Shown: piece after piece, positions 1-7,494 of the stretch
Position numbering within the stretch: position 1 is the stretch's first letter
Layout of the letters: each line of letters starts with the position of its first letter
Source: Acidiflorens sp963847715
GTDB taxonomy: Bacteria > Acidobacteriota > Terriglobia > Terriglobales > Acidobacteriaceae
DNA: 64,000 nt
Reading direction: 5' to 3'
NCBI GenBank assembly: GCA_963847715.1
Contig: CAWKAZ010000011.1
Location: 62,001 to 126,000, forward strand
Notes under the pieces: model-generated
Seen by the model: the letters and a program-made list of their open reading frames with translations, nothing else
Told to the model about the DNA's origin: nothing
Databases searched by the model: none
Translations under genes and position numbers: made by a program

Positions 1-654
1 GTTCGACTTGCACGTATTAGGATGAATGAAAAGCGTCGGATCTTGAGGACCTACCACCACATCTTTGTACCGGATCACGGCCCGTGGGCCTTTCAAGAGC
101 GCTACCTTGATGGGGAAACCATGCAAATCCTCGGCTTCCCAGAATCGCAACTCCATAGGGTTGACTAGACCGCCGGAAGAGATCGTAACGTCCTCAATCT
201 GACAGACGTGGCCGTCCACTGTCTCTTTTCCACCCATCAACCGTTCCACCTTGCGATCTTTTCTGACAGCGCTGAAAGGAAAGGACCGCATATAAGGATG
301 GGTGTCATGCATGCAGCCGGTCATCGAGAGGCCGTACGTATCGAACGTCGTTAGATCCGTGATGAAGTAGCCAATTCCCTCTGCACTCTGGGTGCGCAGC
401 AGTTTGCCGGAGCGGTAGATATGAGCCTCTTGAGTGTCCCCTACCATGACACTTCCGACCATAACGGCCGAAAACTCTGGAAAATCGTCAAACGGAAATC
501 CGGAGTTCGCAGGTGCCGCAGCGCTCGGCTCCGCGGCCGGCGTCTGCGCTGCGCTAGAAGCCTGGGGGGCCCGCCCGGGCGCTTGAGTCTGCGGCGAAGG
601 AGCCTGGGCCACCATGCAACTGCTTAATAGTATGAGTGCAAACCACCGAACCAT
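1..654 (-). CDS. Secreted, probably lipid-anchored protein of unknown function (3' end outside window)
   Basis: Reading leftward from 654 there is one uninterrupted frame to the window edge: 218 codons, with no stop before base 1. It opens with a short signal sequence whose LSSC stretch fits a lipobox (Cys13), followed by an Ala/Pro/Gln-rich linker of about 35 residues typical of anchored periplasmic proteins. The folded part begins with FPFDDFPEFSAVMVG and contains paired cysteines. A GGGGGA Shine-Dalgarno sits just upstream of the ATG. The family is not recognised; the repeated use of 'VDGHVCQIEDV'-type strands suggests a beta-rich outer-membrane or periplasmic protein, but that is inference. 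It lies downstream of the terminator of the next gene, so it needs its own promoter in a gap of only about 40 bp. Confidence 0.75.
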   Translation of the reverse strand, partial: MVRWFALILLSSCMVAQAPSPQTQAPGRAPQASSAAQTPAAEPSAAAPANSGFPFDDFPEFSAVMVGSVMVGDTQEAHIYRSGKLLRTQSAEGIGYFITDLTTFDTYGLSMTGCMHDTHPYMRSFPFSAVRKDRKVERLMGGKETVDGHVCQIEDVTISSGGLVNPMELRFWEAEDLHGFPIKVALLKGPRAVIRYKDVVVGPQDPTLFIHPNTCKSN

Positions 655-694
655 TCCATTCCCCCTGAACGACTTGCCCTTCGAAGAATACAAG

Positions 695-726
695 AAAAAG
701 GCCACGCCGTGAATCAGCGTGGCCTT
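695..726 (-). terminator. Rho-independent terminator of the 184-residue secreted protein gene
   Basis: A 10-bp stem (AAGGCCACGC with GCGTGGCCTT, loop of 9) is followed on the minus strand by TTTTTCTT. It lies 20 bp past the stop of the upstream minus-strand gene. Confidence 0.85.
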
Positions 727-747
727 GATCTGGAACACAATCAAAAA

Positions 748-1302
748 CTATTTCACGAGCTGCTTGCCGACCATCGCCTTTGCCTGCGCGACGCCCAGGT
801 TGCCGATCGTGCTCTTGCCGTTGGTCGCCTTGCTGGCAGCTGCCGGAATGGTGTTCGACAGGAAACCGTAGTTTCCGAGGAACTCATATCCGAAGAAGCC
901 GAGGTATCCAGCCCAGCTCTCGTTCCCGAACTGCAGCTTCGTGGGAGCGGTCTTGGTGATTACCATCCACTGCTCGCCCGTGTAGTAGCCGGCATAAGCA
1001 TCATAGATCTGGTCGGCATACACATAGGCCTTGCCCTTGACGGGAGCGAAAGCAGCGGTCGGAACTGTGATTGCGAAACCTTCGAGGGCCGCGCCAGCAA
1101 TCTTGCTGTAGGGGCAAGCGCTGAGAACGTCATAACCCTGCATGTAGAAGTTTCCGCCGCCACCGGTTGCGAAGGATTCGTAGTTGCAATATTCATTCAC
1201 TGCGCTTGAGGAAAGGAACCCGAACGAGTAGCTGGCCTGCGCGAAGGCAGCGCTGCATCCGAGCACAAGAACAACAAGTACCACCAAGCTTTTCAATTTC
1301 AC
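748..1302 (-). CDS. Small secreted protein of unknown function
   Basis: The product is 184 residues with a clear Sec signal (hydrophobic core LVVLVVLVLG, likely cleavage after AFA-Q). The mature part is rich in Gly, Tyr, Phe and Asn (for example YLGFFGYEFLGNYGF), which suggests a compact beta-rich extracytoplasmic protein. A longer frame exists, but the GTG at 1302 is preceded by AGGAGGT with 7-bp spacing and begins exactly at the signal peptide, so I chose it. A promoter candidate lies about 100 bp upstream and a strong terminator directly downstream, so the gene is probably monocistronic. I do not recognise the family. Confidence 0.8.
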   Translation of the reverse strand: MKLKSLVVLVVLVLGCSAAFAQASYSFGFLSSSAVNEYCNYESFATGGGGNFYMQGYDVLSACPYSKIAGAALEGFAITVPTAAFAPVKGKAYVYADQIYDAYAGYYTGEQWMVITKTAPTKLQFGNESWAGYLGFFGYEFLGNYGFLSNTIPAAASKATNGKSTIGNLGVAQAKAMVGKQLVK

Positions 1303-1404
1303 TGAGACTACCTCCTGGAAGTGTTTGAAGCTAACGTTAGTTTTGTGAAACACCAGACTGGTGCGGCCTTTCGGGGGAAATACAGCAGCCATCACCTGCG
1401 GGAC

Positions 1405-1432
1405 AATCTAAACCCTTTCAAAATTAAGTCAA
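1405..1432 (-). promoter_or_regulatory. Candidate sigma-70 promoter for the 748-1302 gene
   Basis: On the minus strand TTGACT and TAGATT are separated by 16 bp, giving a start near 1398 and a leader of about 95 nt. The leader contains CACCAG-T-CTGGTG and the perfect palindrome CTAACGTTAG. Confidence 0.45.
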
Positions 1433-1471
1433 GATAATTAATTAGTTAGGGCAGAGAAAATTTCGGAATGG

Positions 1472-1499
1472 AAAAACTTTTGCGCTCTTAACGCAAAAG
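1472..1499 (-). terminator. Rho-independent terminator downstream of the TonB receptor gene
   Basis: An 8-bp stem (CTTTTGCG with CGCAAAAG) is followed on the minus strand by TTTTT. It lies about 230 bp after the receptor stop. The rest of 1500-1726 holds only a GC hairpin near 1659-1674 and no gene I can support. Confidence 0.65.
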
Positions 1500-1726
1500 A
1501 TCGGTATCAAGAAAAAACACATTTTCAAGAGTTGTCGAAGCCGGTTCCGGCGCGCGTCGAAACCGTTTACTTTTTGCTCGAGACGGTGTACTCCAAACTG
1601 CCGCACATGCCGCGCCCCACGTCTTAACCCCTTGGAAAAATTTCCTCTCTCTAGTGACGCCCCTAGCGGGGCGTACCAGGTCAACTTCCCGACCTCCCGA
1701 AATAAAAGCAGTATTCACCTTTAAGC

Positions 1727-4700
1727 TTAGAACGTCACTCTCACGCCAAATTCCATCTGCCGCGGAGCACCGCTGGAGTAGGTGCCCGAACCCGGCAAAA
1801 TCCGGTCCTGGCGCGAACTGCACAGCGTGAGCGAGTTACCGCAGAATCCGGCGGAACTGGCGTTGTTCAGCGAACTGCCCGGCGCGCCGTTCAGCACACC
1901 GTTAAGCTGATTTCCAGGACCGCCAAAATTGGCGAAGTTGAACACGTTGAACAGAGACACGCTGGGCTCGATCATCAAGCGCTCCCCGACGTGCAACGGC
2001 CAGTTCAAGCGCAGATCAATCGTCTTCAGCCAGGTAGACTCGGCGTAGTGGCCCGGCAGAGCCTGACACCCCTGCGCCCCTGCGGAACTGCCATTGGAAC
2101 AAATCAGCGGAGCCACAGCGCCCAGCGCCACCAGTTCCTGCGGGGTAAACAGATTGGTGGCCGTGAGCAGAGTGCTCGCCGGAGTCAACTTCCCCGCGAA
2201 GTTGCTGTTGTAATACGCGATGGACTTGGTCAACTTGCTGGTCGAATATTTTCCCGTGCTCCCGATGTACCCCGGAATCAGGTCCCCGACTGTGCCATCG
2301 CCGGTGAGGTCGCTACGAAAAATCTCACCGGCAACACCACCGCCATCCGACTGAGGTATGTAGGCAGTGAGCGGCAAAGGCGACGCCAGATGAGCGATCA
2401 TAGAAAGCCGCAGCCCGCGCGGCAAATCGGCAACGGGAGTAAAGGTGAGCTGGTGAGTGCGGTCGAGACCCGAGGAGCCGAAATGTCCGCGATGCGGCCG
2501 ATTGAAATCGTTGGCGACGTTCAAAATCGAATAGTCTCCGCCGCTGCCGTTGGGTTCGGCGATGTTGGTGCGGTAGCGCGACCAGGCGTATGCGAGCGCG
2601 ATGTCCAGTTTCTGCACCCGCTTGTTGGGACTCGCAATGCTGGTATTAAATGCAAGATGCAAACCCTGATACTGCGATCGCCCGCTGGGGAAGTACATGA
2701 CGTTCGAACCGACGGCGGGATTGATGCCGCCGAAAGCGGCCTGCTGCTTCCCTAGAACCGAGCAAGGAAACGGGCCGCAGAAGGCATTCGACGAATCGAG
2801 GCCGTTGCGTGCGAAATCGGTGATACTAGCCCCGGGAACAGTGTTCAAGTAGCAATTCACCGCCGCCTGCGAACTGCTACCGGCAAACGAGGCCGTCGGG
2901 CAAATCCCTTTGGTCGCAGGATTCGCGGCCAATGTTGCGTTTATTGCTGACAGCTCTGCCGCGTAAGTATTCAGTAACGGATTCGGATTGCTGCCATCGG
3001 TCAAGAACCCTGCATCGCCCACGTGATTGGTGTCAATACCGAGAGGGAACTGCGTACCGATCTGGCGCAGGTAGTCGGCAGAAAACATGCTGTGCTCGCC
3101 GAGTTGGTGCTGAATACCAAAGGCCATGTGCACAATGCGGGGCGTCCGGAAATTTGGCGCCAGCATGCCGCCGAAATTTGCGATACTGTTCGCCAGTGAA
3201 TACACGTTGGGGCCACCTGTCACCGCCGATTGCGCCGCCAGGAACTGCGATTGCAGATCCTGAATTGCGGTTGAAACCGCTCCAATCGGCTGCCCGCAAA
3301 TTTGTGTGGCTATATCCAGCGAATCAACAGAACTCACAACCGATCCGTTCGGGAACAGCACGCTTCCCGTCGGACAGAGCGTCAAGCTGCGGTTGTACTG
3401 CCCATTCGACAAACGGTTGATGCGATCCTGGTACGTGTTCTGCAACAGAAAATTATCGTAGAACATTCCACCGCTTGCGCGAATTACAGTGCGGCCGCTG
3501 TGTCCCGGATCCCAGGCAATACCGAGTTGCGGCGCAAAATTCCAGTCAGGCTGGTGGATGGGGCCGCCCAGCGCCTGCTGCCCGACGCCGTTTACTAGAG
3601 TGCCATTCGGCAGGTAACCGAATTGGTCGAGAATAAGTCCGCTGGTGCACGGCGGCGTTTTCACAATGGTCGTATTGATCGCCGAGCATGGAACGCCAGC
3701 CAAATCGCTATCGGTTCGTCCGCTGTCGCGCACATAATTCACGCCAAAGCTGATATTGAGGTTGGGAAACAGGTTGAACGTGTCTCCAATATAGCCTTCA
3801 ATACGCGTGTCGGCATGCCCGCCGGTCGAACGATTGAAGCCGGAGTGTTCGCTGAAACTTCCGAGGCCATTGAAAATGGTCACTGTGCCAACGGGATAGT
3901 TGAGCGGATTAGCGGCGCCACCTACTAGCAACGGGTTGCCGTTGATCGCGTTGATTACGTCGATTCCGTTCGAACTGGTCACCGACGGGCCAAAATTGCC
4001 GGGCGCGTAAAAATCCCCCTGATCGATGCGGTGAATCGCACCGCCAAAACGTATGGCGTGAAGCGTGCGGTAAACCGTGCTGCTGTCATAACGGCCAAAA
4101 AGATCGCGCTGAATCGTCTGCCGCGGACCGGCCGTGGTTGGACCCTGGGCAAACGATCCGATCTGCATGTTGAACGGAATGCTTTGATTGACGAATACGG
4201 GATTGATCGCGTTCACCAACTTCTGATAGCCGAAACGGGCGCTGTTCACGAACCGTCCGTGGTTCCAATCCAGCCCCAAGACCGCCGCGGGCACGTTAAT
4301 CTGGTTGCGGAAATTCGACAGGCTGTTCGATGGCCCGATTTCGTTCGCATTGTCGTAACTGAGTCGCGCGAACCCCTTCATGTTCTCGCTGAAGTTGTAG
4401 TCCAGGCGCGCGGTCAACATGTTCTCGCGGAAATACGCACTCTGCAGACTGGTTACATTCGGAGCCGGGTATCCGAGGTAGACGGGGAGAACGCCGTCCT
4501 GCTTGCTGCGCTCGCCGCCGAGAAAGAGAAATGCCTTATCGGCGATCAGCGCTCCACCCGCGCCAAATCCATATTGCTGCCGGCTGTATTTCGGGCTGCC
4601 GGAGGGAAATCCGGCAAGGCCCACGACGCGGTCACGAAAATTGCCGAAAAGGTTGCCGTGCCATTCGTCGCCGCCGGAGCGCGTGTTAATCCGTACTGCA

Positions 4701-5389
4701 CCTGTAGCGTTTAGCGATTGAAACAGTTCCGGAGTGGCTCGCGAAATGATCACGTCGCGCACCGCCTCTGCCGGCAGATTCAGAGTGGCCGCACCCTTGG
4801 TCTCATCCATCACCTCGACTTCGTCCATGTCGTAGTGCGTGGTGCGCCCAGTTTGACTGTTGATCGAGAGCGTCTGGAAGCCGCTCTTTCCCTCGTCCAG
4901 CACGCGGCCATCGACCGCCTGCACCCCGGGCTCAAGCTGCCCGGCATTGAGGTAGTTGCGCCCATTGATTGGGAGGGCGTCGGTCACATCACCGCTGACC
5001 GCGCTCTCTACATGGACCGGCCCCGGATTGATCCATTCCAGCTTGAAGTCTGCCGTTGCCGCCGCTCCCACTGCCACGGTCACCTTGCTGTCGACGGGCA
5101 CCATATCCTTGCCCTCAACCCTGACAACGTAGGGACCTGGCGGCAAGGTCTCCGTCAGGTATGCTCCGTCCTTGCCAGTACGCGTCACGCCCCGGGTATC
5201 GGTCACCGACGAACTGTACAGAACTCGCGCGCCCTCGACGGGAGCGCCGACGTCGTCCTTTACTGTGCCTTGGATGGTGCCCGTGGTCGGATTTTCGTCC
5301 TGCGCCCATGACGACAAAGTCAGCGGGGCGAAGAGCAATACGGCAACAGACAGGGAACGACGAACGTGCAAGCCAGACCAATCAAACAA
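1727..5389 (-). CDS. Oar-like TonB-dependent outer-membrane receptor with carboxypeptidase-regulatory domain
   Basis: This 1220-residue protein has a signal peptide ending near SSWAQ (about residue 30), then a carboxypeptidase-regulatory-like beta-sandwich (about 36-120, starting TGTIQGTVKDDVGAPVEGA), a plug region (about 135-240, with LPINGRNYLNA and a TRSGGDEWHGNLF strand) and a long beta-barrel ending in the outer-membrane signature FGVRVTF with terminal Phe. Such Oar/CarbopepD_reg receptors are amplified in acidobacteria and are thought to import large substrates energised by TonB; the substrate cannot be read from the sequence. The TTG start is preceded by AGGAGA at good spacing. It has its own terminator and follows the VWFA gene by about 220 bp. 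Confidence 0.93.
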   Translation of the reverse strand: MFDWSGLHVRRSLSVAVLLFAPLTLSSWAQDENPTTGTIQGTVKDDVGAPVEGARVLYSSSVTDTRGVTRTGKDGAYLTETLPPGPYVVRVEGKDMVPVDSKVTVAVGAAATADFKLEWINPGPVHVESAVSGDVTDALPINGRNYLNAGQLEPGVQAVDGRVLDEGKSGFQTLSINSQTGRTTHYDMDEVEVMDETKGAATLNLPAEAVRDVIISRATPELFQSLNATGAVRINTRSGGDEWHGNLFGNFRDRVVGLAGFPSGSPKYSRQQYGFGAGGALIADKAFLFLGGERSKQDGVLPVYLGYPAPNVTSLQSAYFRENMLTARLDYNFSENMKGFARLSYDNANEIGPSNSLSNFRNQINVPAAVLGLDWNHGRFVNSARFGYQKLVNAINPVFVNQSIPFNMQIGSFAQGPTTAGPRQTIQRDLFGRYDSSTVYRTLHAIRFGGAIHRIDQGDFYAPGNFGPSVTSSNGIDVINAINGNPLLVGGAANPLNYPVGTVTIFNGLGSFSEHSGFNRSTGGHADTRIEGYIGDTFNLFPNLNISFGVNYVRDSGRTDSDLAGVPCSAINTTIVKTPPCTSGLILDQFGYLPNGTLVNGVGQQALGGPIHQPDWNFAPQLGIAWDPGHSGRTVIRASGGMFYDNFLLQNTYQDRINRLSNGQYNRSLTLCPTGSVLFPNGSVVSSVDSLDIATQICGQPIGAVSTAIQDLQSQFLAAQSAVTGGPNVYSLANSIANFGGMLAPNFRTPRIVHMAFGIQHQLGEHSMFSADYLRQIGTQFPLGIDTNHVGDAGFLTDGSNPNPLLNTYAAELSAINATLAANPATKGICPTASFAGSSSQAAVNCYLNTVPGASITDFARNGLDSSNAFCGPFPCSVLGKQQAAFGGINPAVGSNVMYFPSGRSQYQGLHLAFNTSIASPNKRVQKLDIALAYAWSRYRTNIAEPNGSGGDYSILNVANDFNRPHRGHFGSSGLDRTHQLTFTPVADLPRGLRLSMIAHLASPLPLTAYIPQSDGGGVAGEIFRSDLTGDGTVGDLIPGYIGSTGKYSTSKLTKSIAYYNSNFAGKLTPASTLLTATNLFTPQELVALGAVAPLICSNGSSAGAQGCQALPGHYAESTWLKTIDLRLNWPLHVGERLMIEPSVSLFNVFNFANFGGPGNQLNGVLNGAPGSSLNNASSAGFCGNSLTLCSSRQDRILPGSGTYSSGAPRQMEFGVRVTF

Positions 5390-5606
5390 AGCGACTCTCC
5401 TGGGGGCAGAACCTCAAGTAGAACCGGGCAGCGATTCCGCGTGTAAGGGTCCTGATTCCTACGACTCTGGTTTTTCGACTGAATTCGAATAGAACAGTTT
5501 ACTAGATGCGGGCAGTTCCCCGGGGCGCTGTATGCGATTTTCCAATTTGATCGAGCTCGGATCGAAACTCATTCGCCGCCTCGCAAATTTAAAAGGCGTG
5601 TCGAGT

Positions 5607-6572
5607 CTAAAATGACCCCTTCCGCGTGTAATATCCGGCGCGATAGTGCGACTGAAAAGGTCCTCCGGGCGGAGGGTTCGTCAGATCGACGCGCAACTGG
5701 CGGAATTGCGAATCGGAGTAGCGTTGCGACGGATAGTACGCCAGCAGATACTGTGTGCGCAGTTCGTCGCTGATCTTGCGGAACGCTTCGTCGAGTTGCG
5801 CTGACGACGTGGCGTAATAATACTTTCCTCCGGTGTCGGCGGAAATCTGAATCAGCGCATGCTCGCCGCCGGTGTCGCGCCCGGCGTCGGCCTCGATGGG
5901 CACGATGATGATGCTGTAGATGATGGCCTCCGACTCCTGGGCAGCGCGCAGGGCTTCTTTGTAGTCCACCTGGCTGACCGTGTCGCCGCCATCGGTGATC
6001 ACCACCATAACTTTTCTTCCCTGGCGGCGGCTGAGCGCCTGCGAACCTAAAAAAACTGCGTCGTAGAGCGCGGTCGCTGAGCCGTTGCGAACCCGATCAA
6101 TGCCGGCGTCGATTCTTTTCAAGTCGGAGGTGAACCGCACTAACTCGCTGACTTCTTCACTGAACTGGTACAGGGAGAGCCCATCTTCTGGACGCATGAT
6201 GGTGTGGGCAAATTTGCGCGCCGAAGCCAGTTCGAGTGGCAGGTCTTTCTTAGTGCTCAGACTGGTATCGACTGCCAGGACTATCGACAATGGCAGCGCT
6301 GATTCCCGGCTGAAGATTGCGATCCTCTGTTCCTTCCCGTCTTCTTTTAAAACAAAGTTCTCTTTTTGCAGGCTGGCGACAGGAGCACCGTGCGTGTCGG
6401 TCACCGTCACAAATACGTTGACCAGTTTGACGTCGACTTTGATCGTGGGATCCGGTTCCTCTGCCAGCAGCGGGCGCGACGCGCAACTGAGCAAGAAAAG
6501 GACGACCGGGATTGCGAGAACTCGCTTCATTATAATGTCGGAAAATTTCGAACCTGATCTGGAAACATTCAT
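5607..6572 (-). CDS. Secreted VWFA-domain protein (acidobacterial VWFA-related family)
   Basis: The product is 321 residues. After a signal sequence (VLAIPVVLFLLSC) and a short beta domain (about 43-90) it carries a von Willebrand type A domain whose metal-ion-dependent adhesion site DTSLS lies at about 102-106, with the second-half motif VVITDGGD near 190. It ends with a region containing YYATS and AYYPSQR typical of this family. It probably acts outside the inner membrane in protein binding. The ATG at 6572 overlaps the moaDE stop as ATGA, suggesting translational coupling; an internal ATG (MKRVLA, residue 15) gives a more conventional signal peptide and may be the true start. Confidence 0.85.
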   Translation of the reverse strand: MNVSRSGSKFSDIIMKRVLAIPVVLFLLSCASRPLLAEEPDPTIKVDVKLVNVFVTVTDTHGAPVASLQKENFVLKEDGKEQRIAIFSRESALPLSIVLAVDTSLSTKKDLPLELASARKFAHTIMRPEDGLSLYQFSEEVSELVRFTSDLKRIDAGIDRVRNGSATALYDAVFLGSQALSRRQGRKVMVVITDGGDTVSQVDYKEALRAAQESEAIIYSIIIVPIEADAGRDTGGEHALIQISADTGGKYYYATSSAQLDEAFRKISDELRTQYLLAYYPSQRYSDSQFRQLRVDLTNPPPGGPFQSHYRAGYYTRKGSF

Positions 6573-7318
6573 TTGGATGCGGGCCGCGTCGCCTCCGTGC
6601 CCGCGGGATGACGAATTTCTTCCGGAAACGGCTCGCCGTCGGCCCAGACTGCTCCGTCCTCGAAGTACTCTTTCTTCCAGATCGGCACCGTCTTCTTTAG
6701 TGTGTCAATGATCCAGCGGCAAGCCTCGAAGGCTGCAGCGCGGTGCGCCGAGGCGACCGCGATGAGCACGCTGGTCTCGCCGACCTCGAGTCGGCCCAAC
6801 CGGTGGACAATCGAAACTCCGCGTACCGCAAAGCGTTTGCGTGCCTGCTTTGCCAGAGACTGCAACTGTCTCAGAGCCATGGATTCATATGCTTCATACT
6901 CCAGGTACAGGGTTCTGCGCTCGCGCGTGTTGTTTCGCACCACGCCGTCGAAAACCACGGCTGCGCCATCCTCCGGATGCTTCAATCGGGCAACAACCGC
7001 CTCGCTATCGATGCGTTGGCGGATGATCGAAACCTCACCCGGCGTTTCGTTGGCCGATCCACTTCCGTCCGCCGACCCTCCGCTTACCGGAGGCAACAGC
7101 CCCACCTCATCGCCCTCCCGCAAAATGCGATCTGCCTCGGAATATTCCCGGTTCACGGAAATCGCCAGCGAGGGCAGCAACGCTTCAAGCTTCGGAGTGT
7201 TTCCAATGTATAAGGACAGGACGTCCTGCACGCGCGCCCCTTCGCGGAGCTCCACCGTTTCCGCCGATCGTCCTATGACGTCCTTCAATACCCCGAAGAA
7301 AAGCACGCCAATTCTCAT
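6569..7318 (-). CDS. moaDE: Fused molybdopterin synthase, MoaD-MoaE
   Basis: The 249-residue product joins both subunits of molybdopterin synthase, which adds two sulfurs to precursor Z in molybdenum cofactor synthesis. Residues 1-81 are MoaD (start MRIGVLFFGVLKD, end LLPPVSGG); a short Ser/Gly linker follows, then MoaE (about 95-240), including the active-site segment VPIWKKEYFEDG with its lysines. In two-subunit enzymes the MoaD Gly-Gly end must be free to carry the thiocarboxylate; here it is internal at 80-81 and followed by Ser. A longer frame begins upstream, but the ATG at 7318 matches the family start and follows AGGGATG. It is coupled to the downstream VWFA gene by ATGA overlap. A structured leader precedes it. 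Confidence 0.93.
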   Translation of the reverse strand: MRIGVLFFGVLKDVIGRSAETVELREGARVQDVLSLYIGNTPKLEALLPSLAISVNREYSEADRILREGDEVGLLPPVSGGSADGSGSANETPGEVSIIRQRIDSEAVVARLKHPEDGAAVVFDGVVRNNTRERRTLYLEYEAYESMALRQLQSLAKQARKRFAVRGVSIVHRLGRLEVGETSVLIAVASAHRAAAFEACRWIIDTLKKTVPIWKKEYFEDGAVWADGEPFPEEIRHPAGTEATRPASK

Positions 7319-7353
7319 CAAAACATCCCTACCGCCATCAGTGTAGCGCGCAC

Positions 7354-7415
7354 TTGCACCGGAGGACCTGTACTTCCGTGTCATCGGGCAAGAAACGCTG
7401 CTCCTGCCGGTGCAA
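7354..7415 (-). promoter_or_regulatory. Structured leader upstream of moaDE
   Basis: On the minus strand TTGCACCGG (from 7415) pairs perfectly with CCGGTGCAA (to 7354), enclosing 44 nt that continue the stem with GGA/TCC pairs. The hairpin lies 35-100 nt before the moaDE start, where molybdenum-cofactor riboswitches are found in other bacteria. I cannot match it to the published consensus by eye. Confidence 0.4.
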
Positions 7416-7494
7416 TTACCTCCGTAATCGTGCATTCGGTCACTATCACGCTTAGTCTGAGTGTCGACGCTCTATCGAAAGAGAGGAGGCTGTT

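Noticed and set aside
1442..1823. Minus-strand frames of 80 and 111 codons after the TonB receptor gene
   Set aside because: They cross the terminator at 1472-1499 or the end of the receptor gene and have no ribosome-binding site or family features.
4031..4714. Plus-strand frame of 227 codons opposite the TonB receptor
   Set aside because: The receptor frame shows domain structure; this one is an antisense shadow without recognisable features.
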